Source of the DNA: Roseobacter denitrificans OCh 114 | Lineage (GTDB): Bacteria; Pseudomonadota; Alphaproteobacteria; Rhodobacterales; Rhodobacteraceae | Length of the DNA: 64,000 bases | NCBI RefSeq assembly: GCF_000014045.1 | Contig: NC_008209.1 | Coordinates: 434,001 to 498,000 of the forward strand | Direction: 5' to 3' | Shown here: positions 48,749-57,285 of the stretch, piece by piece | Layout: each line of letters begins with the position of its first letter | Position numbering within the stretch: position 1 is the stretch's first letter | Program-made: the position numbers and the translations under genes | Notes under the pieces: model-generated | The model's input: the letters and a program-made list of their open reading frames with translations, nothing else | Told to the model about the DNA's origin: nothing | Database searches by the model: none

Positions 48749-49201
48749 GTGATCGGTGGAATGAAAACCGGGCGTGGCCATAAGGGCTTCGTTGTAGGCC
48801 GGGTTGTCGAGGATCGCATAAAGAGACGAGACAATCTGCCATATATTGCCATGCCGCCGGATCACGGAATAGACAGGATAGGGCCGCCCCCGTTCTTGTC
48901 CGTCCGCACCGAGCAGGATGGAGACATGGGTTGATCCGATCGTGTCGGCGTCAAGGAACTTTGCCGATACAACGGTTCGGGCGAAATCAACCACGCCGCA
49001 TTTGTGCAAATGGCGCCGCACTGAATTGAAGGTATAGAGAAATTCGGACTCCGTCGCGATCAGCCGCCGCCCGTCGACTGTCTCCATCATCTGAGGGAGC
49101 CTGAAACACTCACTGAACATCCGAAAATCGGCCTCAAGCAAGGCCTTCCCTGTGATGTAGAGCAACTCTTCGGCAATGGATTCAGCTGCGCTGTCTTGCA
49201 T
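48746..49201 (-). CDS. Hypothetical protein, possible NTF2/SnoaL-like fold
   Basis: A 151-residue soluble protein. The pattern of an N-terminal helix pair (AEELLYITGKALLEADFRMFSECF), a strand-rich middle and VYSVIRRHGNIWQIVSSLYAI resembles an NTF2-like cone fold, but no catalytic motif is clear. Its stop codon is part of repeat copy C. The ribosome site is weak. It is flanked by gene-free stretches. Confidence 0.65.
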   Translation of the reverse strand: MQDSAAESIAEELLYITGKALLEADFRMFSECFRLPQMMETVDGRRLIATESEFLYTFNSVRRHLHKCGVVDFARTVVSAKFLDADTIGSTHVSILLGADGQERGRPYPVYSVIRRHGNIWQIVSSLYAILDNPAYNEALMATPGFHSTDH

Positions 49202-49526
49202 TACTCAATTTATATTCAAATACTAAGTTGTTTATCAAAGCCTCGTGCCCAGCCGTCAAGAATTTCCGACATGTTCCGGTAGTTTAGGCAAAAAATAAAC
49301 ACCTGATCGAAATCTGTGCTAAGCTTCAGGGTGTATTACGAGAAAATATTTCAATCCTAAGACAATAGCTGCATGTCACGACATTTTGCTCCGACCCTAT
49401 GACAATATGTTCCTTTCTGCCCAAGCCGCTGCTTGCTTTGAACTTGCACGTGGCAAGCCTTGCAAAGCTGGCTTCAGACTTCTGTGGCCCTAGGGCGGTG
49501 ATGAGGTGTGCCGCGGGGGTCGCGAG
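49202..49526. other. Gene-free stretch, probable promoter region
   Basis: 325 bp, AT-rich at the left end, between the NTF2-like gene and the membrane protein gene. No RNA gene, repeat or terminator was seen; it should contain the promoters of both divergent genes. Confidence 0.5.
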
Positions 49527-51047
49527 ATGAGCAAGGATCAGATGGACGCGCTGCAAGAAATCTTTGACACACAGCCATGGTTTGTGCGGATCGGGCGTCG
49601 TTTCTGGGGGATGGACCCCTTTGTTGTTCTGTTCATTGCGCTGTTTCTTGGCGTAGTGCCGATCGTTGCTGCTGTTTACGTTCTGAACCTTGGAGATGTG
49701 ACACATTTCATCCTCAGGGGCACCGCTGAGGCCGCCCCTTGTCCTGTCGATCTTGTTGGAAGCGACCAATGCCTTGAGAAACAGGTCGGCTATGGTCATG
49801 CGCTGAATTGGTGGCCCAGCCTGTCCATCATGATGCCTTTGGCCTTCTTTTTTGCCTTCACCTCTGTACAAAACCTCCAGCGCACGTTCCGTCAGATGAT
49901 CCAGGACCGGATGTTCTGTAACCGCGACTGGCATTTTGACCTGACGGACCAATCCAGTGAGATGAACCGGGGTGTGTTCCGGATGGTGCGGTTGATCTGG
50001 ACCTGTTTTTCGCTTGCGGGGTTGGTGGTCGCGCTGCTGGTCGGCACGGTCGTTGTTCTGGACTGGTACTGCGTGGTGCATATGCCGCTGATGACGGGCG
50101 ATTTGCTCACGGCATCGGGGGTCACGATTCCTGCTGTGTGTCAGGATACCTCCGGGCAGGAGGTCGACTGGTCCATCGCAGCGATTTTCGCACAAGCCAC
50201 GCAGATCACAGCGCCTGCGGATATGCGCAGCCCTTCATTTGCGATGAACTGGGGGTTTTCCGCTTATGTATACGCCGTGATGCTGATCGAGCTGTGCCTT
50301 CTGATGGTTTATTATTGCTATGTGCTGGCGCTCGCGCTGACCATTCAACGGCTCAGAAACGGTGCGTTCGACCTGTGGCTGGTGCCCAAGCTGTCGTCGC
50401 AGGATCCGAACGGGCGCATGGGTTTTGAGAACCTTGAGCAGATTTTTCGCCCCTGCATCTACGTCACCATCATCAGTTTTCTGGTCGCCTTTGCGATGCG
50501 GATCCAAAATGAGTTTCTGCGCCAGACCGATTTTGAAAACATCTACCAGTTCCTGTTTCAGGACTTCATCCTTGCTTTAAGGGATATGTTCACACCCTCC
50601 GTTGACAGTTTCGCTGGTTTTTTCGCCGATCTCTTCGGGGACATCCAAACCTTTACCTCAGCGATTGATGTGACCGGTTTTCGCGACCCCAATTCCCTTG
50701 TTGGCGGCCCTCTCGTCCTGATCGTTTTGTCGATGGTCACGGTCGTTCTTGCGGTCATTCTGCGCGATACCGCGAAGGAGGCACGTGACAGGGTAAGCCG
50801 CGCGCTGGACGATCCGGATAAAAAGCAGGCCGTGATTGATTTCTATGGCCTTGATGAGGCAGCGCTGCGTGACAAACTTGGTGATATGAAAGTCTGGCCA
50901 TTGAGTTGGCCGAAAATGCAGCAATCCATCAGGATGCTGATCCTGGGTGTGGTGTGTTTCGTGCTTTATCAGGTGGCGTTTATCTGGGCGGGGTTGATGT
51001 TGATCCAGATGCTCAAGGGGCGGCTGGGCCGTGAGGTTGAGGGGTGA
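49527..51047 (+). CDS. Large multi-pass membrane protein of unknown function
   Basis: A 506-residue inner membrane protein with seven or so hydrophobic helices: near the N-terminus (PFVVLFIALFLGVVPIVAAVYVL), two before and after a cysteine-containing loop, a group near the middle (YAVMLIELCLLMVYYCYVLALAL) and two near the C-terminus. Between the last two lies a cytoplasmic stretch (RDTAKEARDRVSRALDDPDKKQAVIDFYGL). No transporter or enzyme signature is seen. Start ATG at 49527 is preceded by a G-rich stretch. Confidence 0.7.
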   Translation: MSKDQMDALQEIFDTQPWFVRIGRRFWGMDPFVVLFIALFLGVVPIVAAVYVLNLGDVTHFILRGTAEAAPCPVDLVGSDQCLEKQVGYGHALNWWPSLSIMMPLAFFFAFTSVQNLQRTFRQMIQDRMFCNRDWHFDLTDQSSEMNRGVFRMVRLIWTCFSLAGLVVALLVGTVVVLDWYCVVHMPLMTGDLLTASGVTIPAVCQDTSGQEVDWSIAAIFAQATQITAPADMRSPSFAMNWGFSAYVYAVMLIELCLLMVYYCYVLALALTIQRLRNGAFDLWLVPKLSSQDPNGRMGFENLEQIFRPCIYVTIISFLVAFAMRIQNEFLRQTDFENIYQFLFQDFILALRDMFTPSVDSFAGFFADLFGDIQTFTSAIDVTGFRDPNSLVGGPLVLIVLSMVTVVLAVILRDTAKEARDRVSRALDDPDKKQAVIDFYGLDEAALRDKLGDMKVWPLSWPKMQQSIRMLILGVVCFVLYQVAFIWAGLMLIQMLKGRLGREVEG

Positions 51048-51057
51048 GGCACTGCCG

Positions 51058-51837
51058 TCAAACGCTGATATCGAGCAGGATGGGTCTGTGGTCGGACCCC
51101 CACAGGCGTCTTTCTATGGCCGCGGTTTCCACCATGATATCGCGCGTAAACACCTGATCCATTTGCAGGCGGAATTTGGGAAACGTGACCCCATGTAGCG
51201 CAGGCGCGAAACCCCGCCGCCGAAACCACGCGTTCAGCGCTCTGCGTTCGAAAATCAGCCAGTCCTTGGGACGATAGTGCAACGGGATGGCCAGAAGCGG
51301 CGCGAGCCATGGCACCGCGTAACTGTTGAAATCACCTGCGACGAGGCAGGGGCCTTCGTGATCGAAATGCCGTTGCGTTTCGGCCAGTTCCGCTTGCCTG
51401 ACCGAGGGTGAAACCCCCGCACTGGTGTGGAGATTGACGACCCTGAAGGGGCGCGTGCCGGGGACCACCACATCGACCGACAGGCTGTCCAGAAACTCGA
51501 CCCAGCCCGCATGGCGCGCCCAACGGGTTGGCGCAGGTTTGGACGTATCTGCGTGAAACAGGGTGGTTTCGCGTCTCGTGGGAAACCGGCTTGCGATTAC
51601 GAGGTGGCATAACTCACCTTTCAGCGCATAATCCCGCGCGACACTGACATGCGGAAAACTGGCTTTGATCTCGTCGATATGCGCGGGCAGGGCCTCTTGC
51701 AAAAGTGCGATGTCAGGATTGAGCGTCGCCAGTGCCTCGGCAATGCGCGCAGGATCCGGGTTTTCATTGAAAACGTTCCAGCTCAGAACGCGCAGTGGTT
51801 TTTTCTCTGATCCGGTCAAATCTGTCTCCAAGGCCAC
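51058..51837 (-). CDS. Endonuclease/exonuclease/phosphatase family protein
   Basis: A 259-residue metal-dependent phosphoesterase of the EEP superfamily. The motifs are in order: LSWNVFNENPDP, ALLQEALP (catalytic Glu), VAGDFNSYAVPW and the terminal GSDHRPILLDI with the His/Asp pair. It has no signal peptide. Start is GTG at 51835-51837, without a strong ribosome site. Substrate could be nucleic acid or a phospholipid. It is convergent with the membrane protein gene. Confidence 0.88.
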   Translation of the reverse strand: MALETDLTGSEKKPLRVLSWNVFNENPDPARIAEALATLNPDIALLQEALPAHIDEIKASFPHVSVARDYALKGELCHLVIASRFPTRRETTLFHADTSKPAPTRWARHAGWVEFLDSLSVDVVVPGTRPFRVVNLHTSAGVSPSVRQAELAETQRHFDHEGPCLVAGDFNSYAVPWLAPLLAIPLHYRPKDWLIFERRALNAWFRRRGFAPALHGVTFPKFRLQMDQVFTRDIMVETAAIERRLWGSDHRPILLDISV

Positions 51838-52153
51838 GCGCTATGCGATCTATACACGCCGTGCCTGCGATTTCGAAGGACATGCTGATAAAGGCGTCAT
51901 GCGAAAAACCTTAATAACGTAACGCTTCCTGAAATCATGGATTTCAACGCGTTACGTAATACTCGATGCTTGAGGTATTTCGTCAGACGCTCTAGATGCC
52001 CAACTGGCGGATACCCTTCTCGTATGACGCGAATTGAACTGGCTGGCGGGGCCGCTTTGCACTAGGCTGCACGGATAAAAGGATTTGAATCCGAAAAGGG
52101 TTTTGGGTTCGCACGTCCGTAAACAGATTTGAAATGGCCTATAGGAAATACGA
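51838..52153. other. Gene-free stretch containing repeat copy D
   Basis: 316 bp between the divergent EEP and FecR-like genes. One third is repeat copy D; the rest shows no gene and should carry both promoters. Confidence 0.6.
51889..51994 (-). repeat. Dispersed palindromic repeat, copy D
   Basis: 106 bp, on the minus strand TAGAGCGTCTGACG... to ...GCATGACGCCTTTA. The left end (plus-strand view) carries one extra G. This copy lies free between genes and supplies no stop codon. Confidence 0.92.
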
Positions 52154-52681
52154 ATGTACCACAGATTGAAACTCGCACGCCCGACTATCGCCTTCGCGTC
52201 GGCATGGATCGGATTGATGATCGCTGCGATGCCGGTACAGGCGGATCAGACATGCGCGTGGTCCGCGCTCACCAGTCCCAACCGGCAACAGATCACCTGC
52301 GGCGATGCGCTGATGGTGGAACGCGAACCCGGCACGGATGTTACCATTTTCGAGCGGGCAGGGGATGCGCCGCCACGCGCAATCGAGCTGAAGAACGGCG
52401 CAATTCTGATCGAGGTTACGCCCGGCAGTGCGCCAACTCAAATTCGCACGCCCCACGCCATCGCTGCTGTGCGGGGCACCACCTACGTTGTGGATGCAAG
52501 GCAAGACAGCACATCGGTTTTCGTGATCGAAGGCAGCGTGTCGGTCAGCAAGGTGTCTGATGCGTCGACCGTGACGCTTGGCCCGGGCGAAGGTGTTGAT
52601 GTCGGGGATGCGGTTGAATTTGCCGTTACCGCGTGGCCCAGCGACCGCGCGGCATCCTTGCTCTCCCGATTTGGCAGATGA
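52154..52681 (+). CDS. FecR-domain periplasmic protein
   Basis: A 175-residue protein with a signal peptide (about residues 1-30, ending MPVQA) and one FecR domain: PPRAIELKNGAILIEVTPG, the signature IRTPHAIAAVRGTTYVVD, and VIEGSVSVSKVS. FecR domains usually sense or pass envelope signals. Its stop overlaps the start of the cyclase gene as ATGA, so the two are made together and probably interact. Confidence 0.92.
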   Translation: MYHRLKLARPTIAFASAWIGLMIAAMPVQADQTCAWSALTSPNRQQITCGDALMVEREPGTDVTIFERAGDAPPRAIELKNGAILIEVTPGSAPTQIRTPHAIAAVRGTTYVVDARQDSTSVFVIEGSVSVSKVSDASTVTLGPGEGVDVGDAVEFAVTAWPSDRAASLLSRFGR

Positions 52682-54504
52682 TATCGGGCCGGGCGCGCCG
52701 ATGGGCCTTGCCCCTTGGTGCTGTGACGTTAGCGCTGTTCTGGGTGTTGACCCTGATCATCCCCTACATGTCGGGCCGCGCGGGTTTTTTCGACCCGCTC
52801 GAATACCGTCTTTTGGATGTGCGGCACGTCCTGATTGGACCACGCGCGGCCGCGTCAGACATCGTGATTGTCGCCATAGATGATGAAACGCTCGCAGCAG
52901 CACCGGCGGAACTGCAAAGCCGACGGCAGCTTTTGGCGCGGATCATCTCCAATATCGCGCAAAGCGATGCACGTGTTTTGGCTTTGGATGTACTGCTTGC
53001 TGATCCGGGGCCAGCCGAAGATGATGCAGCGCTCGCGGCGGCGCTGGGTGAAATCCCGTCATCCATCGCGGCGGCGGCACGTTTCGGAGCGGACAGTGCA
53101 TCAGCCGACAGCATCATCTGGCCGCAAGCTGCGTTCGGCGAGGTGGCCGAGGCGGGTCTGGTCAACCTGTCCACGGACGCCAGCGGCACACCGCGATACG
53201 CGCCCCTGCTGATTGATGCAGGAGGCAGCCTCGTCCCCTCCCTTCCCCTGCTCGCATCGCTTTCCTTTGGCGGCGAAAAGGCGGTTTTCGGTGAAACGCA
53301 GCTGACATTGGGTACACGGGATGTCCCCCTCGATTTCGGCTTTAACATGCCGCTGCGCCATATCGGGCCAGAAGGGTCCGTGCCCACCTACAGCGCGCGC
53401 GATCTGATAAGTGGCACCTTGCCGGACGCCTTGTCCGACAAGCTGGTGGTGCTGGGGTTTTCGGCCTCTGCCATGGGCGACAGGTTTGCGACACCCTTTG
53501 ACGAGAACACGCCGGGCATGGAGGTGATCGCGACCGCGATTTCGCAACTCAGCGGAGGCGAAACGCTGAGGCGCGATGCGCAGACGCGTCAGTGGGACGC
53601 CGCGTTGGCGGTTGCGCTGACACTCATCTGTGTCACCAGTGTGCTTGTCTGGCCCTTGTCGCGCGGGGTCCCGGTTGCTGCCGGGTTTGTGTTGGTGTTC
53701 CTTGCGTCCATCACGCTGGCGTTTGCATCGGGCCTCTGGCTCAGCGGGGCGCTGGCGCTTGCTGTCGCATTGCCGCCCGCCATCGCTGCGTCCGGCCTGC
53801 GCTATATGCAGGAAAACCTGCAGGCCCGGAAATCTGAACAGTCTGTCGCCTCATTGCGACAGTTCCAATCACCCGCCCTTGCCGCCAAAATTGAAAGTGA
53901 TCCCAATTATTTGATGGAACCCATCGAACAGGACCTTGTGGTGCTGTTTGTTGATCTGACCGGCTTTACAGGGCATTCGCAGCGCCTTGGGCAGGATGGC
54001 ACCCGCAACCTGCTGGCGATGTTTCACAAACTGACGGCCCAAACGGTTGAGGCGCGTGGCGGCAGTGTGTTCAATTATATGGGTGATGGGGCTTTGGCGG
54101 TGTTCGGACTGGAACGGGGCGGGGACGCATCGCACGCCGATGATGCATTGGCCAGTGCCTTTGATCTGGTACATTCGTTGTCGCATCAGTCGCTGCCGCA
54201 AACGCCTGACGAGCCGCTGTCCTGCCGCATCGGGTTGCACAGCGGGCCCGTGACCCTGTCGCGTCTGGGCGCGCAAAGCCATCAGCAGGTGACCGTGACA
54301 GGGGATAATGTGAACCTTGCCAGCCGTTTGATGGAAGTGGCCAAAACGGAAAAGGCCGTTGTGGTTGCGAGCAGCGATTTTGCCGCCGGGTTGACCGATG
54401 GCGGTCCGCAGGAGTCAGCCTATACCACTGATGTTGCCATTCGCGGACGCGATGGACGTGTGCAAGTGCTGGTCTGGGCGAAGGACGCGTTGGAAAGATC
54501 CTAG
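52678..54504 (+). CDS. CHASE2-domain class III adenylate/guanylate cyclase
   Basis: A 608-residue membrane signalling enzyme. One N-terminal helix leads to a periplasmic CHASE2 domain (FFDPLEYRLLDVRH, IVIVAIDDETLA, LALDVLLADPG), then three helices near residues 320-395, then a class III cyclase domain with the metal-binding Asp in LVVLFVDLTGFTGHSQRLG and YMGDGALAVFG. It would make cAMP or cGMP in the cytoplasm in response to a periplasmic signal. ATGA coupling to the FecR-like gene points to that protein as sensor partner. Confidence 0.93.
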   Translation: MISGRARRWALPLGAVTLALFWVLTLIIPYMSGRAGFFDPLEYRLLDVRHVLIGPRAAASDIVIVAIDDETLAAAPAELQSRRQLLARIISNIAQSDARVLALDVLLADPGPAEDDAALAAALGEIPSSIAAAARFGADSASADSIIWPQAAFGEVAEAGLVNLSTDASGTPRYAPLLIDAGGSLVPSLPLLASLSFGGEKAVFGETQLTLGTRDVPLDFGFNMPLRHIGPEGSVPTYSARDLISGTLPDALSDKLVVLGFSASAMGDRFATPFDENTPGMEVIATAISQLSGGETLRRDAQTRQWDAALAVALTLICVTSVLVWPLSRGVPVAAGFVLVFLASITLAFASGLWLSGALALAVALPPAIAASGLRYMQENLQARKSEQSVASLRQFQSPALAAKIESDPNYLMEPIEQDLVVLFVDLTGFTGHSQRLGQDGTRNLLAMFHKLTAQTVEARGGSVFNYMGDGALAVFGLERGGDASHADDALASAFDLVHSLSHQSLPQTPDEPLSCRIGLHSGPVTLSRLGAQSHQQVTVTGDNVNLASRLMEVAKTEKAVVVASSDFAAGLTDGGPQESAYTTDVAIRGRDGRVQVLVWAKDALERS

Positions 54505-55358
54505 CAGAGGCTGCGGAACCGCTGCGCAATCACATCCAGCACTTCATTCGGGTCCCGTTTCCACCAGTCCTCGGCGCTGAACACCTCGACCTCGCAATAT
54601 CCTTTGTACCCGGTTTCTTCGACCAGCTGGCGCAGCGCTTTGAGGTCGGCCACACCATCGCCCATCATACCGCGATCCAACAGGGTGTCGCGCGTCTCCG
54701 CGAGCCAGTCACAGACGTGGTATCCCAGCACCTTTCCCGTTGCGCGCGGCATCGTCTCGGTCAACGTGCTGTCCCACCAGACATGGTAGACATCGATCGC
54801 AAGCCCGACGTTATCCAATCCGATCCAGTCACACATGTGCAGGGCATCCCTGACGGTGAATATGCAGCTTCGGTTTCCACCAAACATCGGATTGAGCGGC
54901 TCAAGCGCCAGTTTCACATTGCGCGCGGCGGCATATTCAGCGGCGCGCGCCACCCGATCCGCCACGCGCTTTTGACTTTCCAACGGCCCTTTGGTGCCCG
55001 GGTCGATCCCGCCCGTGACAACCGTCAGTACTTCGGTGCCAAGCCCGGCGGCCATGTCGATGGACGCATGAAAATCATCCATGATCGCGGCGTCATCACC
55101 CGGCACCAAAGGCCCGGTCAAAAACGGTGAGCGACACAGCCCCGCCACCTCCAGCCCGGCGGCGCGGACGCGATCACCGATCTGCTGCGCGGATGTACCA
55201 ATTTCGCGCCGCCAAAACACAATGCCCCCAAAACCGCGCGCGCCACAGGCATCAATGACGGCTTCAGTCGACCACCCGGCCCCGTAACCGTCAAGGTTAT
55301 GGCCCAGCGAGGCCGTATTGAGCGCCAGCGCCGAAAGGTCTTTTGAAAAATCACGCAT
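54501..55358 (-). CDS. Sugar phosphate isomerase/epimerase (TIM barrel)
   Basis: A 285-residue AP-endonuclease-2-type TIM barrel like xylose and hydroxypyruvate isomerases. It has LALNTASLGHNLDGYGAGW at the N-terminus, metal ligands in LALEPLNPMFGG, GLAIDVYHVWWD and LGYHVCDW, and YCEVEVFSAEDWWKRDP near the end. Start MRDFSKDLSA shares the A of the DUF993 stop (TGATG). It is the last gene of the ACAD-SDR-DUF993 operon; its stop and that of the convergent cyclase share one CTAG. Substrate unknown. Confidence 0.88.
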   Translation of the reverse strand: MRDFSKDLSALALNTASLGHNLDGYGAGWSTEAVIDACGARGFGGIVFWRREIGTSAQQIGDRVRAAGLEVAGLCRSPFLTGPLVPGDDAAIMDDFHASIDMAAGLGTEVLTVVTGGIDPGTKGPLESQKRVADRVARAAEYAAARNVKLALEPLNPMFGGNRSCIFTVRDALHMCDWIGLDNVGLAIDVYHVWWDSTLTETMPRATGKVLGYHVCDWLAETRDTLLDRGMMGDGVADLKALRQLVEETGYKGYCEVEVFSAEDWWKRDPNEVLDVIAQRFRSLC

Positions 55359-56509
55359 CACAGGACTCCATAGATGGCAAGCAGTCTTTTCATTCGTGCC
55401 ACCGCCAATTCCGGGTCCTGCAACAGCCCACAGGCATCGGCCTGTTTGAAAATCGTCACGAAATCCGGCAGGGGGCGCGCTGCCTGCGCCCCGTTCAGCA
55501 TGATGAAGTGATCCTGAAAACCGTTCAGCCACGCCAGAAAGACCACACCGGTTTTGTAATGCTGCGTAGGTGCGCGGAAAATCTGGCGCGCCAGTGGCAC
55601 GGTCGGGTCCAGCGTGGCCCGGAACTGTGCGGCGTTGCCCCGCGTCAGCTGCGACACAGCATAGGCCGCAGCGGGCGCAAGCGGGTCAAAGATTCCCAGC
55701 AGCGCATGGGAATACCCCATCTCGTCGCCCTCGATCAGTTCGGGGTAGTTGAAATCATCACCGGTGTACATTTTCACACCCTCCGGCAGGCGCTTGCGCA
55801 TGGTGATTTCCTTGTCCTTGTCGAGTAGTGAAATCTTGATCCCGTCCACTTTGGACGTGTTCGCGGCGATCATGTTCAGGCAGGTTTCAAGGCACTCTTC
55901 AAACGTGGCGCCCCCCCAATAGCCCGCCAGTTGCGTATCAAACATCGGCCCCAGCCAATGCAGGATCACCGGGTGATCGCAGGCATCAAGCACCTTGGCG
56001 TAAACGCTCAGGTAATCATCTGGGCTTTGCGCGACACGCGCCAACGCACGGCTTGCCATCAGGATGATGCGGCCATCCAGTTTCTGGATCGCTTCGATCT
56101 GCTCCAGATAGGCGGCGATCACATCATCAAGGGTATTCGCATCCTGCGGGGCGAGCTGGTCCGTGCCGCAGCCATTGAAGACCAGCGCGTCGGGCAGTTC
56201 GGATTTTGTACGCGCGATCAGTTCCAACGCGCCCGGCCAGTCAAGGCCCATCCCCCGTTGGGCGGTGTCCATCGCTTCGGCGATGCCCATGCCCAACCCG
56301 GCAAGGTGGCGACGAAATGCCATCGTTGCGTCCCAATCCACGCTCGCGGGTCCCATTGGATCGTTTGATGTGAACGGGTCCGCCACCACATGCGCCGCCG
56401 AAAACACCACGCGTGCCGCATCTGGTGTCAGCGTTGCCTGTGCGATCGGCGTGCCCTGCAGGGCGTAATCGCTCAGGGTGCCAGCAGGATCGGGAAGCGC
56501 AATTTTCAT
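55358..56509 (-). CDS. DUF993 family protein (dihydrodipicolinate synthase-like)
   Basis: A 383-residue protein of the DUF993 family, which looks like the lyase/aldolase group around dihydrodipicolinate synthase. Landmarks are VVFSAAHVVADPF, FNGCGTDQLAPQD, HPVILHWLGPMFD, the Lys-bearing VDGIKISLLDKDKE, and YTGDDFNYPELI. Start ATG at 56507-56509 follows TGAGG. It lies between the SDR and the TIM-barrel genes. A carbon-carbon cleavage role is inferred. Confidence 0.87.
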   Translation of the reverse strand: MKIALPDPAGTLSDYALQGTPIAQATLTPDAARVVFSAAHVVADPFTSNDPMGPASVDWDATMAFRRHLAGLGMGIAEAMDTAQRGMGLDWPGALELIARTKSELPDALVFNGCGTDQLAPQDANTLDDVIAAYLEQIEAIQKLDGRIILMASRALARVAQSPDDYLSVYAKVLDACDHPVILHWLGPMFDTQLAGYWGGATFEECLETCLNMIAANTSKVDGIKISLLDKDKEITMRKRLPEGVKMYTGDDFNYPELIEGDEMGYSHALLGIFDPLAPAAAYAVSQLTRGNAAQFRATLDPTVPLARQIFRAPTQHYKTGVVFLAWLNGFQDHFIMLNGAQAARPLPDFVTIFKQADACGLLQDPELAVARMKRLLAIYGVL

Positions 56510-56517
56510 GGAAAACC

Positions 56518-57285
56518 TCAAAAACGGGGAACGAGCATGCCTGCATCAGCCGAAATCGCCTGACCGGTGGTATAGGGAAGTTTCCCGGACGCGAGCGACG
56601 CGATAATCATGCCCACGTCATCGGGTTGCCCCACGCGGGGAAAGAGCGTCAGACCCGCGCGCGCGCGCGTCTCATATTGCGCGATCACGGGGGCTGTCAT
56701 CTCGGTTTCAATCAAACCCGGCTGCACATCGTAAACGGCGATGTTTTCAGGCCCGAGGCGCACGGCCAGCGTTTTCGTCACCATCGCGGCAGCGGCTTTG
56801 GACACACAGTATTCCGACCGGGGTGCGGCAACGGCAATGGCATTGGCAGAGCTGACATTGACGATGGAATGAAACAGCTGCGCAGGCCGGCTCCGGGCGC
56901 ACAGGCGCTTGGCAAAGCATTGGGACAGAAAGAACACCGCTTTGGTGTTCACGGCCATGCAGCGATCATAGCTTTCTTCTGTGACGTCCAGCATGTCACC
57001 CCGATTGATCACACCGACACCCGCATTGTTGATCAGTGTCGTCAAAGGGCCAAGCGCCTCTTCGGCCTTTGTCAGGGCCGCGTGATGCGCGGTCAGATCG
57101 CTGACATCAAACGGGACGGCGACATTTGGCACGCCTATCTCTTTGATCGCTGCGACGGCTGCGGCCAGTTCATCGTCATCCTCCGGACCGTTCAGGGCGA
57201 TTGAAAACCCCTCGCGCGCCAGCGCCTTGGCGGCGGCCAGCCCGATCCCTCGGGATGACCCGGTGACCAATGCAACTTGTCTCAT
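56518..57285 (-). CDS. Short-chain dehydrogenase (3-ketoacyl-ACP reductase-like)
   Basis: A 255-residue classical SDR. The cofactor motif is VTGSSRGIGLA, followed by NNAGVG, the catalytic Ser in VNVSSANAIAVAAP and the YxxxK in YCVSKAAAAM. It overlaps the acyl-CoA dehydrogenase stop by ATGA. It could reduce or oxidise an acyl or sugar substrate in the pathway of its operon. Confidence 0.92.
   Translation of the reverse strand: MRQVALVTGSSRGIGLAAAKALAREGFSIALNGPEDDDELAAAVAAIKEIGVPNVAVPFDVSDLTAHHAALTKAEEALGPLTTLINNAGVGVINRGDMLDVTEESYDRCMAVNTKAVFFLSQCFAKRLCARSRPAQLFHSIVNVSSANAIAVAAPRSEYCVSKAAAAMVTKTLAVRLGPENIAVYDVQPGLIETEMTAPVIAQYETRARAGLTLFPRVGQPDDVGMIIASLASGKLPYTTGQAISADAGMLVPRF

Noticed and set aside
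49326..50195. 289-residue minus-strand frame
   Set aside because: Most of it is antisense to the membrane protein gene and its composition (His, Arg, Gln rich) is typical of a shadow frame.
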